In this document: piece by piece, positions 45,561-53,632 of the stretch
How positions within the stretch are numbered: the first letter of the stretch is position 1
How the letters are laid out: each line of letters begins with the position of its first letter
Assembly: GCA_029240815.1 (NCBI GenBank)
Contig: JARDZO010000004.1
Location: 1 to 54,619, forward strand
DNA from: Brevibacillus sp.
GTDB taxonomy: Bacteria > Bacillota > Bacilli > Brevibacillales > Brevibacillaceae
Length of the DNA stretch: 54,619 nucleotides
Direction of reading: 5' to 3'
Program-made: the position numbers and the translations under genes
The notes under the pieces: model-generated
Seen by the model: only the letters and a program-made list of their open reading frames with translations
Told to the model about the DNA's origin: nothing
The model's database searches: none

Positions 45561-46556
45561 ATGCGATTTGGCGTAATTGGAACGAATTGGATCACGGAAG
45601 AATTCATTCGTTCAGGCAAAGAAGTAGAAGGATTTTCTCTGACAGCCGTTTATTCGCGCACTGAAGAACGTGCCAGATCTTTCGGGCAGACGCATGATGC
45701 TCCCTATGTTTTTACGGACGTCGAGACGATGGCAAAAAGCAAGGTGCTCGATGCCGTGTATATTGCCAGTCCAAATTCTTTTCATGCCAGGCAAGCCATC
45801 CAATGCATGGAGCATGGGCTGCATGTACTGTGTGAAAAGCCTGTCGCGTCCAATGCTACAGAGGCAAAAGCCATGATGCTGGCAGCGAAACAAAACGGTG
45901 TGCTGCTCATGGAAGCCGTGAAATCTACATTGGCACCTAATTTCCAGGCAATTCAGGATAACATTCACAAGCTGGGGAAAATTCGGCGGTATTTTGCAGG
46001 GAACTGCCAATATTCTTCTCGCTATGATGCGTATAAAGCAGGGACGGTCCTTAATGCGTTTGACCCTGCTTTTTCAAACGGCGCAATGATGGATATCGGC
46101 ATCTATTGTTTGTACCCATTGGTGGTCTTGTTCGGAAAACCTTCTTCGGTCAAGGCGGAGGCGATCATGCTCGATTCTGGTGTAGACGGCGAAGGAAGCA
46201 TCCTGATGAAGTACGCGGACAAAGAAGCTGTAGTGATCTACTCGAAAATTTCGGACTCGTATTTGCCAGCAGAAATTCAGGGCGAGAATGCCACGATGGT
46301 CATCGATAAAATCAATCATTTGAAAAAGATAGAAATACGGTACCGGGATGGACGGGTAGAAGATATCACGAGGCCACAGACTCCAAAACTGATGCATTAC
46401 GAAATCAGGGAATTTATGGAGCTGGTGCAGCAGGGAGCCCTGGAATCAGCTACGAACACCCATGTGAACTCGCTGATCACGATGGAGATCATGGATGAGG
46501 CGAGAAAACAGATCGGACTCGTATATCCGGCTGACCAATCAGGAGCCGACTTGTAA
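45561..46556 (+). CDS. Gfo/Idh/MocA-family oxidoreductase
   Basis: 331 aa NAD(P)-dependent sugar or inositol dehydrogenase type. Rossmann start RFGVIGTNWITEEFI, ASPNSFHARQA, and the conserved CEKPVASN with catalytic lysine at about 92; the C-terminal domain has FDPAFSNGAMMDIGIYCLYP. ATG 45561 with AGAGGAG upstream replaces an earlier in-frame start without RBS. Located between zwf and a cyclase-family hydrolase. Substrate unknown. Confidence 0.87.
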   Translation: MRFGVIGTNWITEEFIRSGKEVEGFSLTAVYSRTEERARSFGQTHDAPYVFTDVETMAKSKVLDAVYIASPNSFHARQAIQCMEHGLHVLCEKPVASNATEAKAMMLAAKQNGVLLMEAVKSTLAPNFQAIQDNIHKLGKIRRYFAGNCQYSSRYDAYKAGTVLNAFDPAFSNGAMMDIGIYCLYPLVVLFGKPSSVKAEAIMLDSGVDGEGSILMKYADKEAVVIYSKISDSYLPAEIQGENATMVIDKINHLKKIEIRYRDGRVEDITRPQTPKLMHYEIREFMELVQQGALESATNTHVNSLITMEIMDEARKQIGLVYPADQSGADL

Positions 46557-46634
46557 CGACTGTATGCAGTTCCATCGTGCGACTACATAAACTTTTTGGT
46601 CCGATCAACCATCGATTTGGGGAGGCGAAATGCG

Positions 46635-47258
46635 ATGAAAATGTACGATGTTACCGGTGCTGTTTTTGAAGGAATGACGGTGTACAAAAACAAGCCGGAA
46701 AAACAACCCAGGATCAAGCCTGTCACGAACGGCTATGTCACGGAGTCACGGATTGAACTGGACGTTCATACGGGCACGCATGTGGATGCCCCGCTTCATA
46801 TGGTGACAGATGGGGAAACATTTGAAACGATTGCTTTGGACAAGCTGGTGGGGAATTGCAAAGTACTCGATCTCACGCATGTGGAGGACCGAATAACCCG
46901 CGGAGACCTGGAGTCATTTGACATTGGGCCTGATGATTTTCTGTTGTTCAAAACAAAGAATTCGTGGGATGAGGCGTTTTCCTTTGAATTCGTGTATTTG
47001 GCAAAGGACGGTGCTGAATACTTGGCGAGCATCGGGGTGCGTGGCGTGGGAACAGACGCCCTGGGGATTGAGCGCAGTCAGGAGGGACACCCCACGCACA
47101 AAGCACTGTTTACCAATCAAGTCATTATTATCGAGGGCTTGCGCTTGAAGGATGTGCCTCAAGGGGAATACTTTATGGTGGCTGCACCCTTAAAACTGAT
47201 CGGGACAGACGCTGCACCTGCCAGAGTCTTGCTGTTTGATGGGGTCACAGTCTCATAG
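46635..47258 (+). CDS. Cyclase-family hydrolase (second KynB-like paralogue)
   Basis: 207 aa. Metal motif DVHTGTHVDAPLHM at about 47; GVGTDALGIERSQEGHPTHK and IIIEGLRLKDVPQGEYFMVA are typical of the cyclase family. ATG 46635 follows GGGGAGGCG; a TTG at 46596 is rejected. Divergent from the copy at 41.5 kb, so not a recent duplicate. Family members act on N-formylkynurenine, isatin or related amides. A terminator follows. Confidence 0.8.
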   Translation: MKMYDVTGAVFEGMTVYKNKPEKQPRIKPVTNGYVTESRIELDVHTGTHVDAPLHMVTDGETFETIALDKLVGNCKVLDLTHVEDRITRGDLESFDIGPDDFLLFKTKNSWDEAFSFEFVYLAKDGAEYLASIGVRGVGTDALGIERSQEGHPTHKALFTNQVIIIEGLRLKDVPQGEYFMVAAPLKLIGTDAAPARVLLFDGVTVS

Positions 47259-47277
47259 TGCGTTCTCCCTGATTATG

Positions 47278-47308
47278 AAAAGAACCTTACCAAGTAAGGT
47301 TCTTTTTG
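47278..47308 (+). terminator. Terminator after the cyclase-family gene
   Basis: AAAGAACCTTAC (to 47290), loop CAA, GTAAGGTTCTTTTT (47294-47307). A second weaker T-ended hairpin lies near 47349-47386 with unknown role. Confidence 0.88.
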
Positions 47309-47521
47309 TTGTCCATTCATGTTTTCAAGAGCTGGACGGGGAATTAGAAGTGCTCCTCCGGAATGGTCGGGAGTAGCTCTTTTTGATCCTGCAAAAAAAT
47401 ACACGAAGGCTACATTTCCATTTTGAAGGATTCCTAAAAAAAGTATCGAATGAAAAACATATCCATATCAATCCAACTAGGCACATGGTAAGCCAAAAAT
47501 GAAGACGAAGAGGCGATCCTG

Positions 47522-48808
47522 GTGATGATTATCAAGCATGTGATGCTGCAGCTCTTCTTCGCTCTTTTACCATTTATCCTGTTTAACGTCTACTATCGAG
47601 ATAAACTTCAAAACTACAGCAAAAAATTTATCATCATCACGAGCTCGCTATCGCTATTTTTGGCTATGACGTTCTCATGCAATCTGAAATCCGGTTATTT
47701 TTTTGATGTACGCCATATCATTATGTACTTTGGAATTGTTTTTGGCGGTTTACAGACGGGCTGTATTCTCCTGATTGAATTTTTGGTGTACCGGCTGTAT
47801 AAAGGGGGAGACGGCATATGGGTGGGTTCCAGCATTTTTCTGTGCACGTTTTTCTTGTCTTTATTCTTTAACCAGATTTATAAAAGCACACACCGGACGA
47901 CGCTCGTCACGTGCTTGGCAGGGGTCGTTTTATCCATTCATCCTACTCTTATTCTGTATCTGAACCATCCGGACATAGTCGCTAATTATCTCTTCGAACA
48001 TTTGGTTGTCTTTCCTCTTCAATATTTGATCGGGATTTGGCTGTTGGTGACGTTGTTTCACAAGGCTGTTACCGACAAAGCCCTGTTTATCAACTACTCT
48101 CACAATGAAAAGTTTGAAGCAATCAGTCACGTCGCTGCTTCTCTCGCTCATGAGGTGCGTAATCCGCTCACCGCGGTAAAGGGATTTTTAAAGTTGATTC
48201 GGTATAGCGCATTGGAGCAAGGAAAGATAGAGCAGTACATCGACATCAGCCTCATGGAAATTGATCGAACCGAGTCTGTTTTATCTGAGTATCTCTCCAT
48301 CTCCAAGCCACCTAGCAAGCAAATGGGCAAAACAAACCTCTCACACCAAGTGCAAGTCATCATGGATGTCATGTCGTCTTATGCCATCATGAGCAACGTC
48401 GAGATTGAGCTGGAGCACAAGCCTGTTGTTCCTGTATGGATCATCGCGAATGGGGATGAAGTCAAGCAAGTACTCGTGAATTTCATGAAAAATGCCATTG
48501 AGGCTTGTGTGGAAATTCCGCATGCAAAAGTGTCTCTGAGTCTGAATCTGGTGGACCGAAATGTATTGCTGATCATCAAGGATAATGGAGTTGGAATGAG
48601 CGCTGACCAGATCAGTCGACTGGGCTCGATTTATTACTCTACGAAATCAAGTGGTACGGGCCTCGGGTTGACCTACTCATTTCAAGTGATTCGCGCCATG
48701 GGTGGCTCTGTCGCCGTTCAAAGTGAGCCGAGAGCAGGGACGCGCTTTACGATTTCGATCCCGCTTCTTGACTACTCACAGGAAGCACCTGCCACCCGAA
48801 TTAGCTGA
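47522..48808 (+). CDS. Membrane sensor histidine kinase, KinB-like (sporulation phosphorelay type)
   Basis: 428 aa. Residues 1-185 have about six hydrophobic segments in the 5TMR-LYT/KinB manner (NVYYRDKLQNYSKKF between the first two). HisKA: HVAASLAHEVRNPLTAVKGF with phospho-acceptor H210. HATPase: NFMKNAIEA, DNGVGM, GTGLGLTYSF. No response regulator gene is adjacent, as for sporulation kinases that feed Spo0F. GTG 47522 is 8 nt after AGAGG; ATG 47525 is equally possible. The input signal is unknown. Confidence 0.85.
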   Translation: MMIIKHVMLQLFFALLPFILFNVYYRDKLQNYSKKFIIITSSLSLFLAMTFSCNLKSGYFFDVRHIIMYFGIVFGGLQTGCILLIEFLVYRLYKGGDGIWVGSSIFLCTFFLSLFFNQIYKSTHRTTLVTCLAGVVLSIHPTLILYLNHPDIVANYLFEHLVVFPLQYLIGIWLLVTLFHKAVTDKALFINYSHNEKFEAISHVAASLAHEVRNPLTAVKGFLKLIRYSALEQGKIEQYIDISLMEIDRTESVLSEYLSISKPPSKQMGKTNLSHQVQVIMDVMSSYAIMSNVEIELEHKPVVPVWIIANGDEVKQVLVNFMKNAIEACVEIPHAKVSLSLNLVDRNVLLIIKDNGVGMSADQISRLGSIYYSTKSSGTGLGLTYSFQVIRAMGGSVAVQSEPRAGTRFTISIPLLDYSQEAPATRIS

Positions 48809-48847
48809 AGATTCGAATTGCCATAAATCTTAAGGGGGAAATAGGAG

Positions 48848-49363
48848 ATGACTAACCGTCCAACGAAAGACGAATACAACGTGTACTACGGGAAATATAT
48901 TGATCTGGTTCCAGAAGGGGATCTGCAGCTATCGTTATCCCAGCAGTTGGAGGAAACCACAAAGAAGTTTTCTGGCCTGACGGAAGAACAAGAAGCTCAT
49001 CGTTATGCCCCCGGAAAATGGTCCGTGAAGGAAGTGCTTGGCCATATCATCGATACGGAACGAATCATGTGTTACCGTCTGCTGAGGTTTGCTAGAGGTG
49101 ACGAGACTCCTTTATCTGGCTATGAAGATGAAGCCTATGTGACGGAGGGTTCCTTTGGCTCCCGTCGGATGGCTGATCTGCTGGAGGAGTACAGAGCGGT
49201 GCGAAAATCCACTCTTGCCTTGATCAAGGGGGTTCCGGTGGATGCTTGGGCTCGAAAGGGAATGGCAAACAACAGCGAATGTTCTGCTAGGGCATTAGCG
49301 TATATCATTGCCGGTCATGAGCTCCATCATGGCAAGATTCTCGAGGAAAGATATCACGTATAG
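48848..49363 (+). CDS. DinB-superfamily protein
   Basis: 171 aa four-helix metal-binding fold: GKWSVKEVLGHIIDTERI with the first His at about 63, and AGHELHHGKILEERY with two more at the C-terminus. The family includes bacillithiol-dependent transferases and proteins of unknown role. RBS AAGGGGGA. It follows the kinase gene by 39 nt and is probably co-transcribed, but a functional link is not evident. Confidence 0.83.
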   Translation: MTNRPTKDEYNVYYGKYIDLVPEGDLQLSLSQQLEETTKKFSGLTEEQEAHRYAPGKWSVKEVLGHIIDTERIMCYRLLRFARGDETPLSGYEDEAYVTEGSFGSRRMADLLEEYRAVRKSTLALIKGVPVDAWARKGMANNSECSARALAYIIAGHELHHGKILEERYHV

Positions 49364-49368
49364 CAAAA

Positions 49369-49397
49369 AACTCCGCCTCGATCACGGCGGAGTTATT
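49369..49397. terminator. Terminator after the DinB gene
   Basis: AACTCCGCC (49369-49377) pairs with GGCGGAGTT (49386-49394). On the minus strand it is followed by six T, on the plus strand only by a mixed T/C stretch. Confidence 0.65.
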
Positions 49398-49524
49398 CTC
49401 CTTTAGAGATCGTAGCACAAACAGTCTATTCGATATTGGCGTGTAGGCTGCTATTCCAAATCATCTCTTTGAAGCGGCCAGGGGAGAAGAAACCCCTTCT
49501 TCTGTAAATTGAACGAATTTTGTG

Positions 49525-49553
49525 TTGACGGATGCGTTGGAATTTCTTAGAAT
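49525..49553 (+). promoter_or_regulatory. Promoter of the S-box/homoserine dehydrogenase transcript
   Basis: TTGACG (49525-49530), 17-nt spacer, TAGAAT (49548-49553), about 24 nt before the first aptamer. Confidence 0.75.
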
Positions 49554-49576
49554 AAACCTCAATAGCATACAAGGTT

Positions 49577-49681
49577 CTTATCCAGAGAGGTGGAGGGTCT
49601 GGCCCTATGAAGCCCGGCAACCGTCATGAATCATGTGACAAGGTGCCAATTCCTGCGAGACTGTACGTCTCGATAGATAAG
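49577..49681 (+). promoter_or_regulatory. SAM-I (S-box) riboswitch 1
   Basis: P1 is CTTATC/GATAAG. The core has CAGAGAGGTGGAGGG, CTGGCCC, ATGAAGCCCGGCAACCG and AAGGTGCCAATTCCTGC, the S-box signature. SAM binding favours the downstream terminator in this class. Confidence 0.95.
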
Positions 49682-49709
49682 AAGCGGGTCACTCGTATAC
49701 GTCATTACG

Positions 49710-49738
49710 AACCTTCTTCTTGTCGAAGAAGGTTTTTT
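49710..49738 (+). terminator. Riboswitch 1 terminator
   Basis: AACCTTCTTC (49710-49719), loop TTGTC, GAAGAAGGTT (49725-49734), then T run to 49738. Confidence 0.93.
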
Positions 49739-49776
49739 GTTTTGTCCAGGTTAGAGAACTACATAATTGTTTTTTT

Positions 49777-49882
49777 CTTATCCAGAGAGGTGGAGGGACT
49801 GGCCCGATGAAGCCCGGCAACCGTCATGAAGTAGGTGACAAGGTGCCAATTCCTGCAGGAGGATTGCGTCCTGCAAGATAAG
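49777..49882 (+). promoter_or_regulatory. SAM-I (S-box) riboswitch 2
   Basis: A second complete aptamer starting exactly 200 nt after the first, with the same P1 and core and with compensated differences in P2 and P4 (for example CTGCAGGAGG paired region). No separate promoter is obvious between them, so both probably act in series on one transcript. Confidence 0.95.
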
Positions 49883-49906
49883 AAGAGGGAGCGCGCGATG
49901 TCAACC

Positions 49907-49936
49907 AACCTTCTTCTTATCGAAGAAGGTTTTTTT
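49907..49936 (+). terminator. Riboswitch 2 terminator
   Basis: AACCTTCTTC (49907-49916), loop TTATC, GAAGAAGGTT (49922-49931) and a run of T to 49936; nearly identical to terminator 1. It ends 31 nt before the gene. Confidence 0.93.
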
Positions 49937-49966
49937 GCTGTTCGACATACTGCTGATGGGGTGAAA

Positions 49967-51235
49967 ATGATGAGTGTGGGAGTCGTAAAAGTAGGGTTGT
50001 TGGGATTGGGAACAGTGGGGGGCGGAGTGATCAAAACGATCCGTTCGCAACAGGAAAAGCTGTCGTCGCGTCTGGGAAAACGAATCGAGATCGTCAAAGC
50101 ACTGGTACGTGACTCGGAAAAGGAAAGGGCTGTTCATCTCGATCGTTCTGTGCTGACCACAGACTTTGAAGACGTGCTGAAAAGCGATGTAGACATCGTC
50201 GTCGAGGTTATGGGCGGTGTTGACCCTACCTACGATTACGTGCGTGCTCTGATCGAAAAGGGCTGCCATGTGGTCACAGCCAACAAGGAATTGCTGGCGA
50301 AAAGAGGAACGGAGCTCGTGGATCTGGCAAACCGACACCAAGTACATTTGGCGTACGAAGCGAGCGTGGCAGGCGGCATTCCGATCCTCAGTGTCCTGCG
50401 CCAGTTCCTCAGAACCAACGACATCAGCGGCATTCGTGGAATTCTCAACGGTACGACCAACTTCATTTTGACGAAAATGGAGACAGAACAGCTCTCGTAT
50501 CTGGAAGTCCTCAAGCAGGCTCAGGAGCTGGGGTATGCGGAGGCAGATCCGCGCTCTGACGTGGAAGGCTTTGATGCCATGTATAAATTGTATATTCTCG
50601 CACAGCTGGTATACGGGGAATCCTTGCCGTTGGCGGAAGTAAACAGGAAAGGCATTGCGGACCTGACGGCAGGCCAGATTCGGATCGCCAGTGAGCTTGG
50701 CTATCGGATCAAGTTAATCGCCCAAGCGAATCAGTCTGCGGAAGGAATTCGCCTCTCCGTGGAGCCAACGATGCTGCCGACAGGTCATCCATTGGCACAA
50801 ATTCATGACGCTTTCAACGCCGTTCAACTGTCAGGCAACATCGTCGGTGATCTGTTGTTTACGGGCAGAGGCGCTGGCGAATTGCCGACTGCGAGTGCTG
50901 TAGTGGAGGACCTGGCGTATTTGTTGACGCAGCCGTTCACGCCGCATCCGACGTGGAAGGAAAGTGACGTCTTGCGTGAGACACAGCAACAGGCGACAGA
51001 GCAATCCTTGTGTTTTCTGGAGGGATCAGCCCCAGTTGCTACCCCTGATCGCGTCTTGCACTTTTTGCGGCTGGCCGGAGTGGAGGTACATAAGCTCAAG
51101 GTACAGTTTGATCTGGGAGGAGTCTTGCGGGCAGGTCTCATTACAACCGGCTTGCGAGGCGAGCATGAAGAGCTGTTGCGGTCAGATTTTGGCTTGCAAG
51201 TGCGGTGTTTTCCGTTACTGGGAACCGCTGAATAA
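49967..51235 (+). CDS. hom: Homoserine dehydrogenase
   Basis: 422 aa. Reduces aspartate-4-semialdehyde to homoserine. VGLLGLGTVGGGV nucleotide loop at about 10, ANKELLA, EASVAGGIPIL, LNGTTNFIL and ADPRSDVEGFDAMYKL with the catalytic lysine. Longer ORF starts inside riboswitch 2 are rejected; ATG 49967 (or 49970) follows GGGG. The last 80 residues do not show a normal ACT signature. thrC and thrB are not adjacent. Control by two S-boxes ties it to methionine rather than threonine supply. Confidence 0.93.
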   Translation: MMSVGVVKVGLLGLGTVGGGVIKTIRSQQEKLSSRLGKRIEIVKALVRDSEKERAVHLDRSVLTTDFEDVLKSDVDIVVEVMGGVDPTYDYVRALIEKGCHVVTANKELLAKRGTELVDLANRHQVHLAYEASVAGGIPILSVLRQFLRTNDISGIRGILNGTTNFILTKMETEQLSYLEVLKQAQELGYAEADPRSDVEGFDAMYKLYILAQLVYGESLPLAEVNRKGIADLTAGQIRIASELGYRIKLIAQANQSAEGIRLSVEPTMLPTGHPLAQIHDAFNAVQLSGNIVGDLLFTGRGAGELPTASAVVEDLAYLLTQPFTPHPTWKESDVLRETQQQATEQSLCFLEGSAPVATPDRVLHFLRLAGVEVHKLKVQFDLGGVLRAGLITTGLRGEHEELLRSDFGLQVRCFPLLGTAE

Positions 51236-51250
51236 GGTAGGAGCATTGAA

Positions 51251-51286
51251 AAGGCTGCGGAGGAAATCTCCACAGCCTTGTCCTTT
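51251..51286. terminator. Terminator between hom and the convergent aminotransferase
   Basis: AAGGCTG (51251-51257) pairs with CAGCCTT (51273-51279), with an inner GGAG/CTCC; short T-rich tails on both sides allow bidirectional use. Confidence 0.7.
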
Positions 51287-52411
51287 CTAACGAAGGGAAC
51301 GGATGTATTCGGATACTTTTTGCAGTCCTTGGCGCAACATTTCCGTTTCACATGCATAGCCAATTCGTACCCAGCCATCCATATCGAAACAAATGCCAGG
51401 TGTCAGGAAGGCCCCGGTTTCTTTCAGCAGTCCTTCACAAAAGGCGACAGAAGAAACGGGTACATCATATTTCAACATTGCGGTCGTACCCGCACGCGGC
51501 TTCACATACGTAACCGCAGGCTCTTGAGCTACCCACTCATCTAGAATAACCAAGTTGTCTTTGATGATTTTGCGATTGCGTTTCAAGATCAGGTCGTAGT
51601 TTTTCAGGGCATGCACGGCCAAAATATCATCCAGCATCCCGACGCTGATCGTGGTATAGTCCCGATGCTTGATGCATTCTTCAATCACTTCCTGTGGAGC
51701 GGCGATCCAGCCCAGCCGCAACCCAGCAAGAGAGAGCGCTTTTGACATACTCGATGTACTGATTCCTTTTTCATACAGATCGGCAATGGAAGGGACGATC
51801 AGATCGTCATCCTGCAAAAGATTGCGATACACCTCGTCACACAATAGATAGGCGCCGCAGGATCGGGCGATTTCCACGATCTGCTCCAAAACATCCCGTT
51901 CCATGATAGCGCCGGAAGGATTGTTTGGATTGTTGATGCAGATTAGCTTTGTATTCTCTTGCACAAGGGAGCGCAGCTCATCGAGATCTGGCATAAAGCC
52001 ATTCTCTGGCTTCAAATGCAGCAAATCAACGGAAGCGCCAAAAGATTTGGGGACTTCATAAATTTGCTGATAGGTCGGATGGACGGAGATGACATGATCG
52101 CCAGGCTTCACAAGGGAGTAAAATACGAGGAAGTTGGCTGCGATTCCTCCATTCATGACGAGCACATGATGAGGATCGACTGATTCATAAAGCTCGGAAA
52201 CCATAGAACGGAACTCTGGAGAGCCTTCGATATGGCCGTACGTCAGTTTTTTATCATACAGCGAGCGGAAAAAGTCAGCGGGATTCGTACCGTCGATGGA
52301 AATGAGCTCTTCGATGGTCAAAGAATCTACGCAAGTCTCCGCGATATTGTAGGTCGCGCTCATCTCGTACTTGTTCATCCAATCTTCCACTGCAAACAAC
52401 TTGATATCCAC
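51287..52411 (-). CDS. PLP-dependent class I/II aminotransferase
   Basis: 374 aa fold-type I enzyme. INNPNNPSGAI, LLCDEVYRNLL, and the PLP lysine in STSSMSKALSLAGLRLGW at about 230 are present; RIGYACE near the C-terminus binds carboxylate. The N-terminus (YNIAETCVDSLTIEEL) resembles capreomycidine-synthase-like aminotransferases. GTG 52411 has AAAGGAGGAA upstream. It follows the OCD gene by 30 nt, so they form one operon. The amino acid substrate is unknown. Confidence 0.87.
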   Translation of the reverse strand: MDIKLFAVEDWMNKYEMSATYNIAETCVDSLTIEELISIDGTNPADFFRSLYDKKLTYGHIEGSPEFRSMVSELYESVDPHHVLVMNGGIAANFLVFYSLVKPGDHVISVHPTYQQIYEVPKSFGASVDLLHLKPENGFMPDLDELRSLVQENTKLICINNPNNPSGAIMERDVLEQIVEIARSCGAYLLCDEVYRNLLQDDDLIVPSIADLYEKGISTSSMSKALSLAGLRLGWIAAPQEVIEECIKHRDYTTISVGMLDDILAVHALKNYDLILKRNRKIIKDNLVILDEWVAQEPAVTYVKPRAGTTAMLKYDVPVSSVAFCEGLLKETGAFLTPGICFDMDGWVRIGYACETEMLRQGLQKVSEYIRSLR

Positions 52412-52441
52412 AATAATTCCTCCTTTGACTAGACGCTTTGT

Positions 52442-53497
52442 TTAAAGCTGGGCGACGGTACCTAATTCTCTTTCTTCCGCTTTCTTGAGGATGTAATCGG
52501 CTGTGATCAGATCCTGCAAGGCAATTCCTGTGCTGTCATAGATGGTAATGTCTTGATCGGACAAGCGACCCGGTGTCTGGCCGAGAATCACACTGCCGAT
52601 TTCTGCGACGATGTCTTCTTTGGAGATCAGTCCTTTTTGGACCGCTACCTTGGTTTCTCCGACGTTGATTGCCTGAGTCACGTCATCTACGAAGACACGA
52701 GCGGTTGTAAACAGATTCTCATCGATCTCTTGTTTTCCTGCCATATCAGCACCAATGCAAGAGAAATGAGTACCGGGTTTGACCCATTCTTTCATGATGA
52801 TTGGCTTGTGGGAAGGAGTGGCTGTGATAATGATGTCCGCTTCTTCTGTCGCCTGACGAATGTCGTCCGTCGCCACGTATTCAATCTCGATTCGATCTAG
52901 CAATGTACGATACAGCTCCTGGTCATCTCGATAGGGAGCGAGAAACATCTCCTGCAGCTTTTCTTTTGCCGTCGCACAAAAGGTTGCGGCCTTTTCGTAA
53001 GAATTTGCATTGTAAACGGTCACTTTTTTGATGTGCTTCATGGTGATGAGCGTGGCCATGATTTCGTACGCTGCCAAATGACCGGAACCTACCAAAAGGA
53101 GATTCTCCGATTCAGGTCTTGCAAAATATTTTGCCCCGATCCCTCCAGCAGCACCTGTGCGCATGAGCGTCACGGGCTCACCGCTCATCATTCCTTTGGG
53201 TACCCCCGTATTACTGTCGAGAACCATGACAAAACCGACAAGTGCCGGCAGATCTTTTGCAGGATTCTCACCAAACCAGGAAACGAGTTTCAGCCCAAAT
53301 ATGTCAGCTCCCGTCAAATGACCGGATTTGATATCCATATCAGCCTTGCCTGGCGCAAACTCATGGAACACCATAGGAAATAAAGAAGCTTCTTTCTGTT
53401 CCTTTAACGTGTAAGCACGTTCTACTAGCTCAATCACATGCTTCATGTCTAGCAATTGCTTCACGCTAGCCTGGTCGATTACTCTAAATGGAAACAT
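52442..53497 (-). CDS. Ornithine cyclodeaminase/mu-crystallin family protein
   Basis: 351 aa NAD(P)-binding protein: substrate region GEPVTLMRTGAAGGIGAKYF at about 125, Rossmann LLLVGSGHLAAYEI, ADIIITATPSHKPI, and DDVTQAINVGE. In classical OCD the nucleotide loop is GxGxQA; here it is GSGHLA. Family members act as ornithine cyclodeaminase, alanine dehydrogenase or ketimine reductase. ATG 53497 with GAGAGGGGG upstream is chosen over an earlier in-frame ATG. First gene of the minus-strand pair, divergent from lysR. Confidence 0.85.
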   Translation of the reverse strand: MFPFRVIDQASVKQLLDMKHVIELVERAYTLKEQKEASLFPMVFHEFAPGKADMDIKSGHLTGADIFGLKLVSWFGENPAKDLPALVGFVMVLDSNTGVPKGMMSGEPVTLMRTGAAGGIGAKYFARPESENLLLVGSGHLAAYEIMATLITMKHIKKVTVYNANSYEKAATFCATAKEKLQEMFLAPYRDDQELYRTLLDRIEIEYVATDDIRQATEEADIIITATPSHKPIIMKEWVKPGTHFSCIGADMAGKQEIDENLFTTARVFVDDVTQAINVGETKVAVQKGLISKEDIVAEIGSVILGQTPGRLSDQDITIYDSTGIALQDLITADYILKKAEERELGTVAQL

Positions 53498-53549
53498 GCT
53501 AAATCCCCCTCTCCACATCTGGTGTGAATGATATGGCTTTGACTTTAGC

Positions 53550-53585
53550 ATAGAATAAAATAATAATGAAATTAGCGTATTCTAT
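53550..53585. promoter_or_regulatory. Dyad in the lysR/OCD divergent region
   Basis: ATAGAATA (53550-53557) and TATTCTAT (53578-53585) form an 8-bp inverted repeat with a 20-bp spacer between the divergent starts. It suits binding by the LysR protein encoded next to it, but a classical T-N11-A site was not confirmed. Confidence 0.45.
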
Positions 53586-53632
53586 AGTAACCATTGAATT
53601 CTTAGAGACCTATTGAGCTTGGGGGGAGCGGG

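Noticed and set aside
47349..47386. Second T-ended hairpin after the cyclase-family terminator
   Set aside because: The stem has several mismatches and follows a strong terminator already; not called separately.
49835..49966. A 44-codon N-terminal extension of homoserine dehydrogenase
   Set aside because: It lies inside the second SAM-I aptamer and its terminator; ATG 49967 after GGGG gives the normal family N-terminus.
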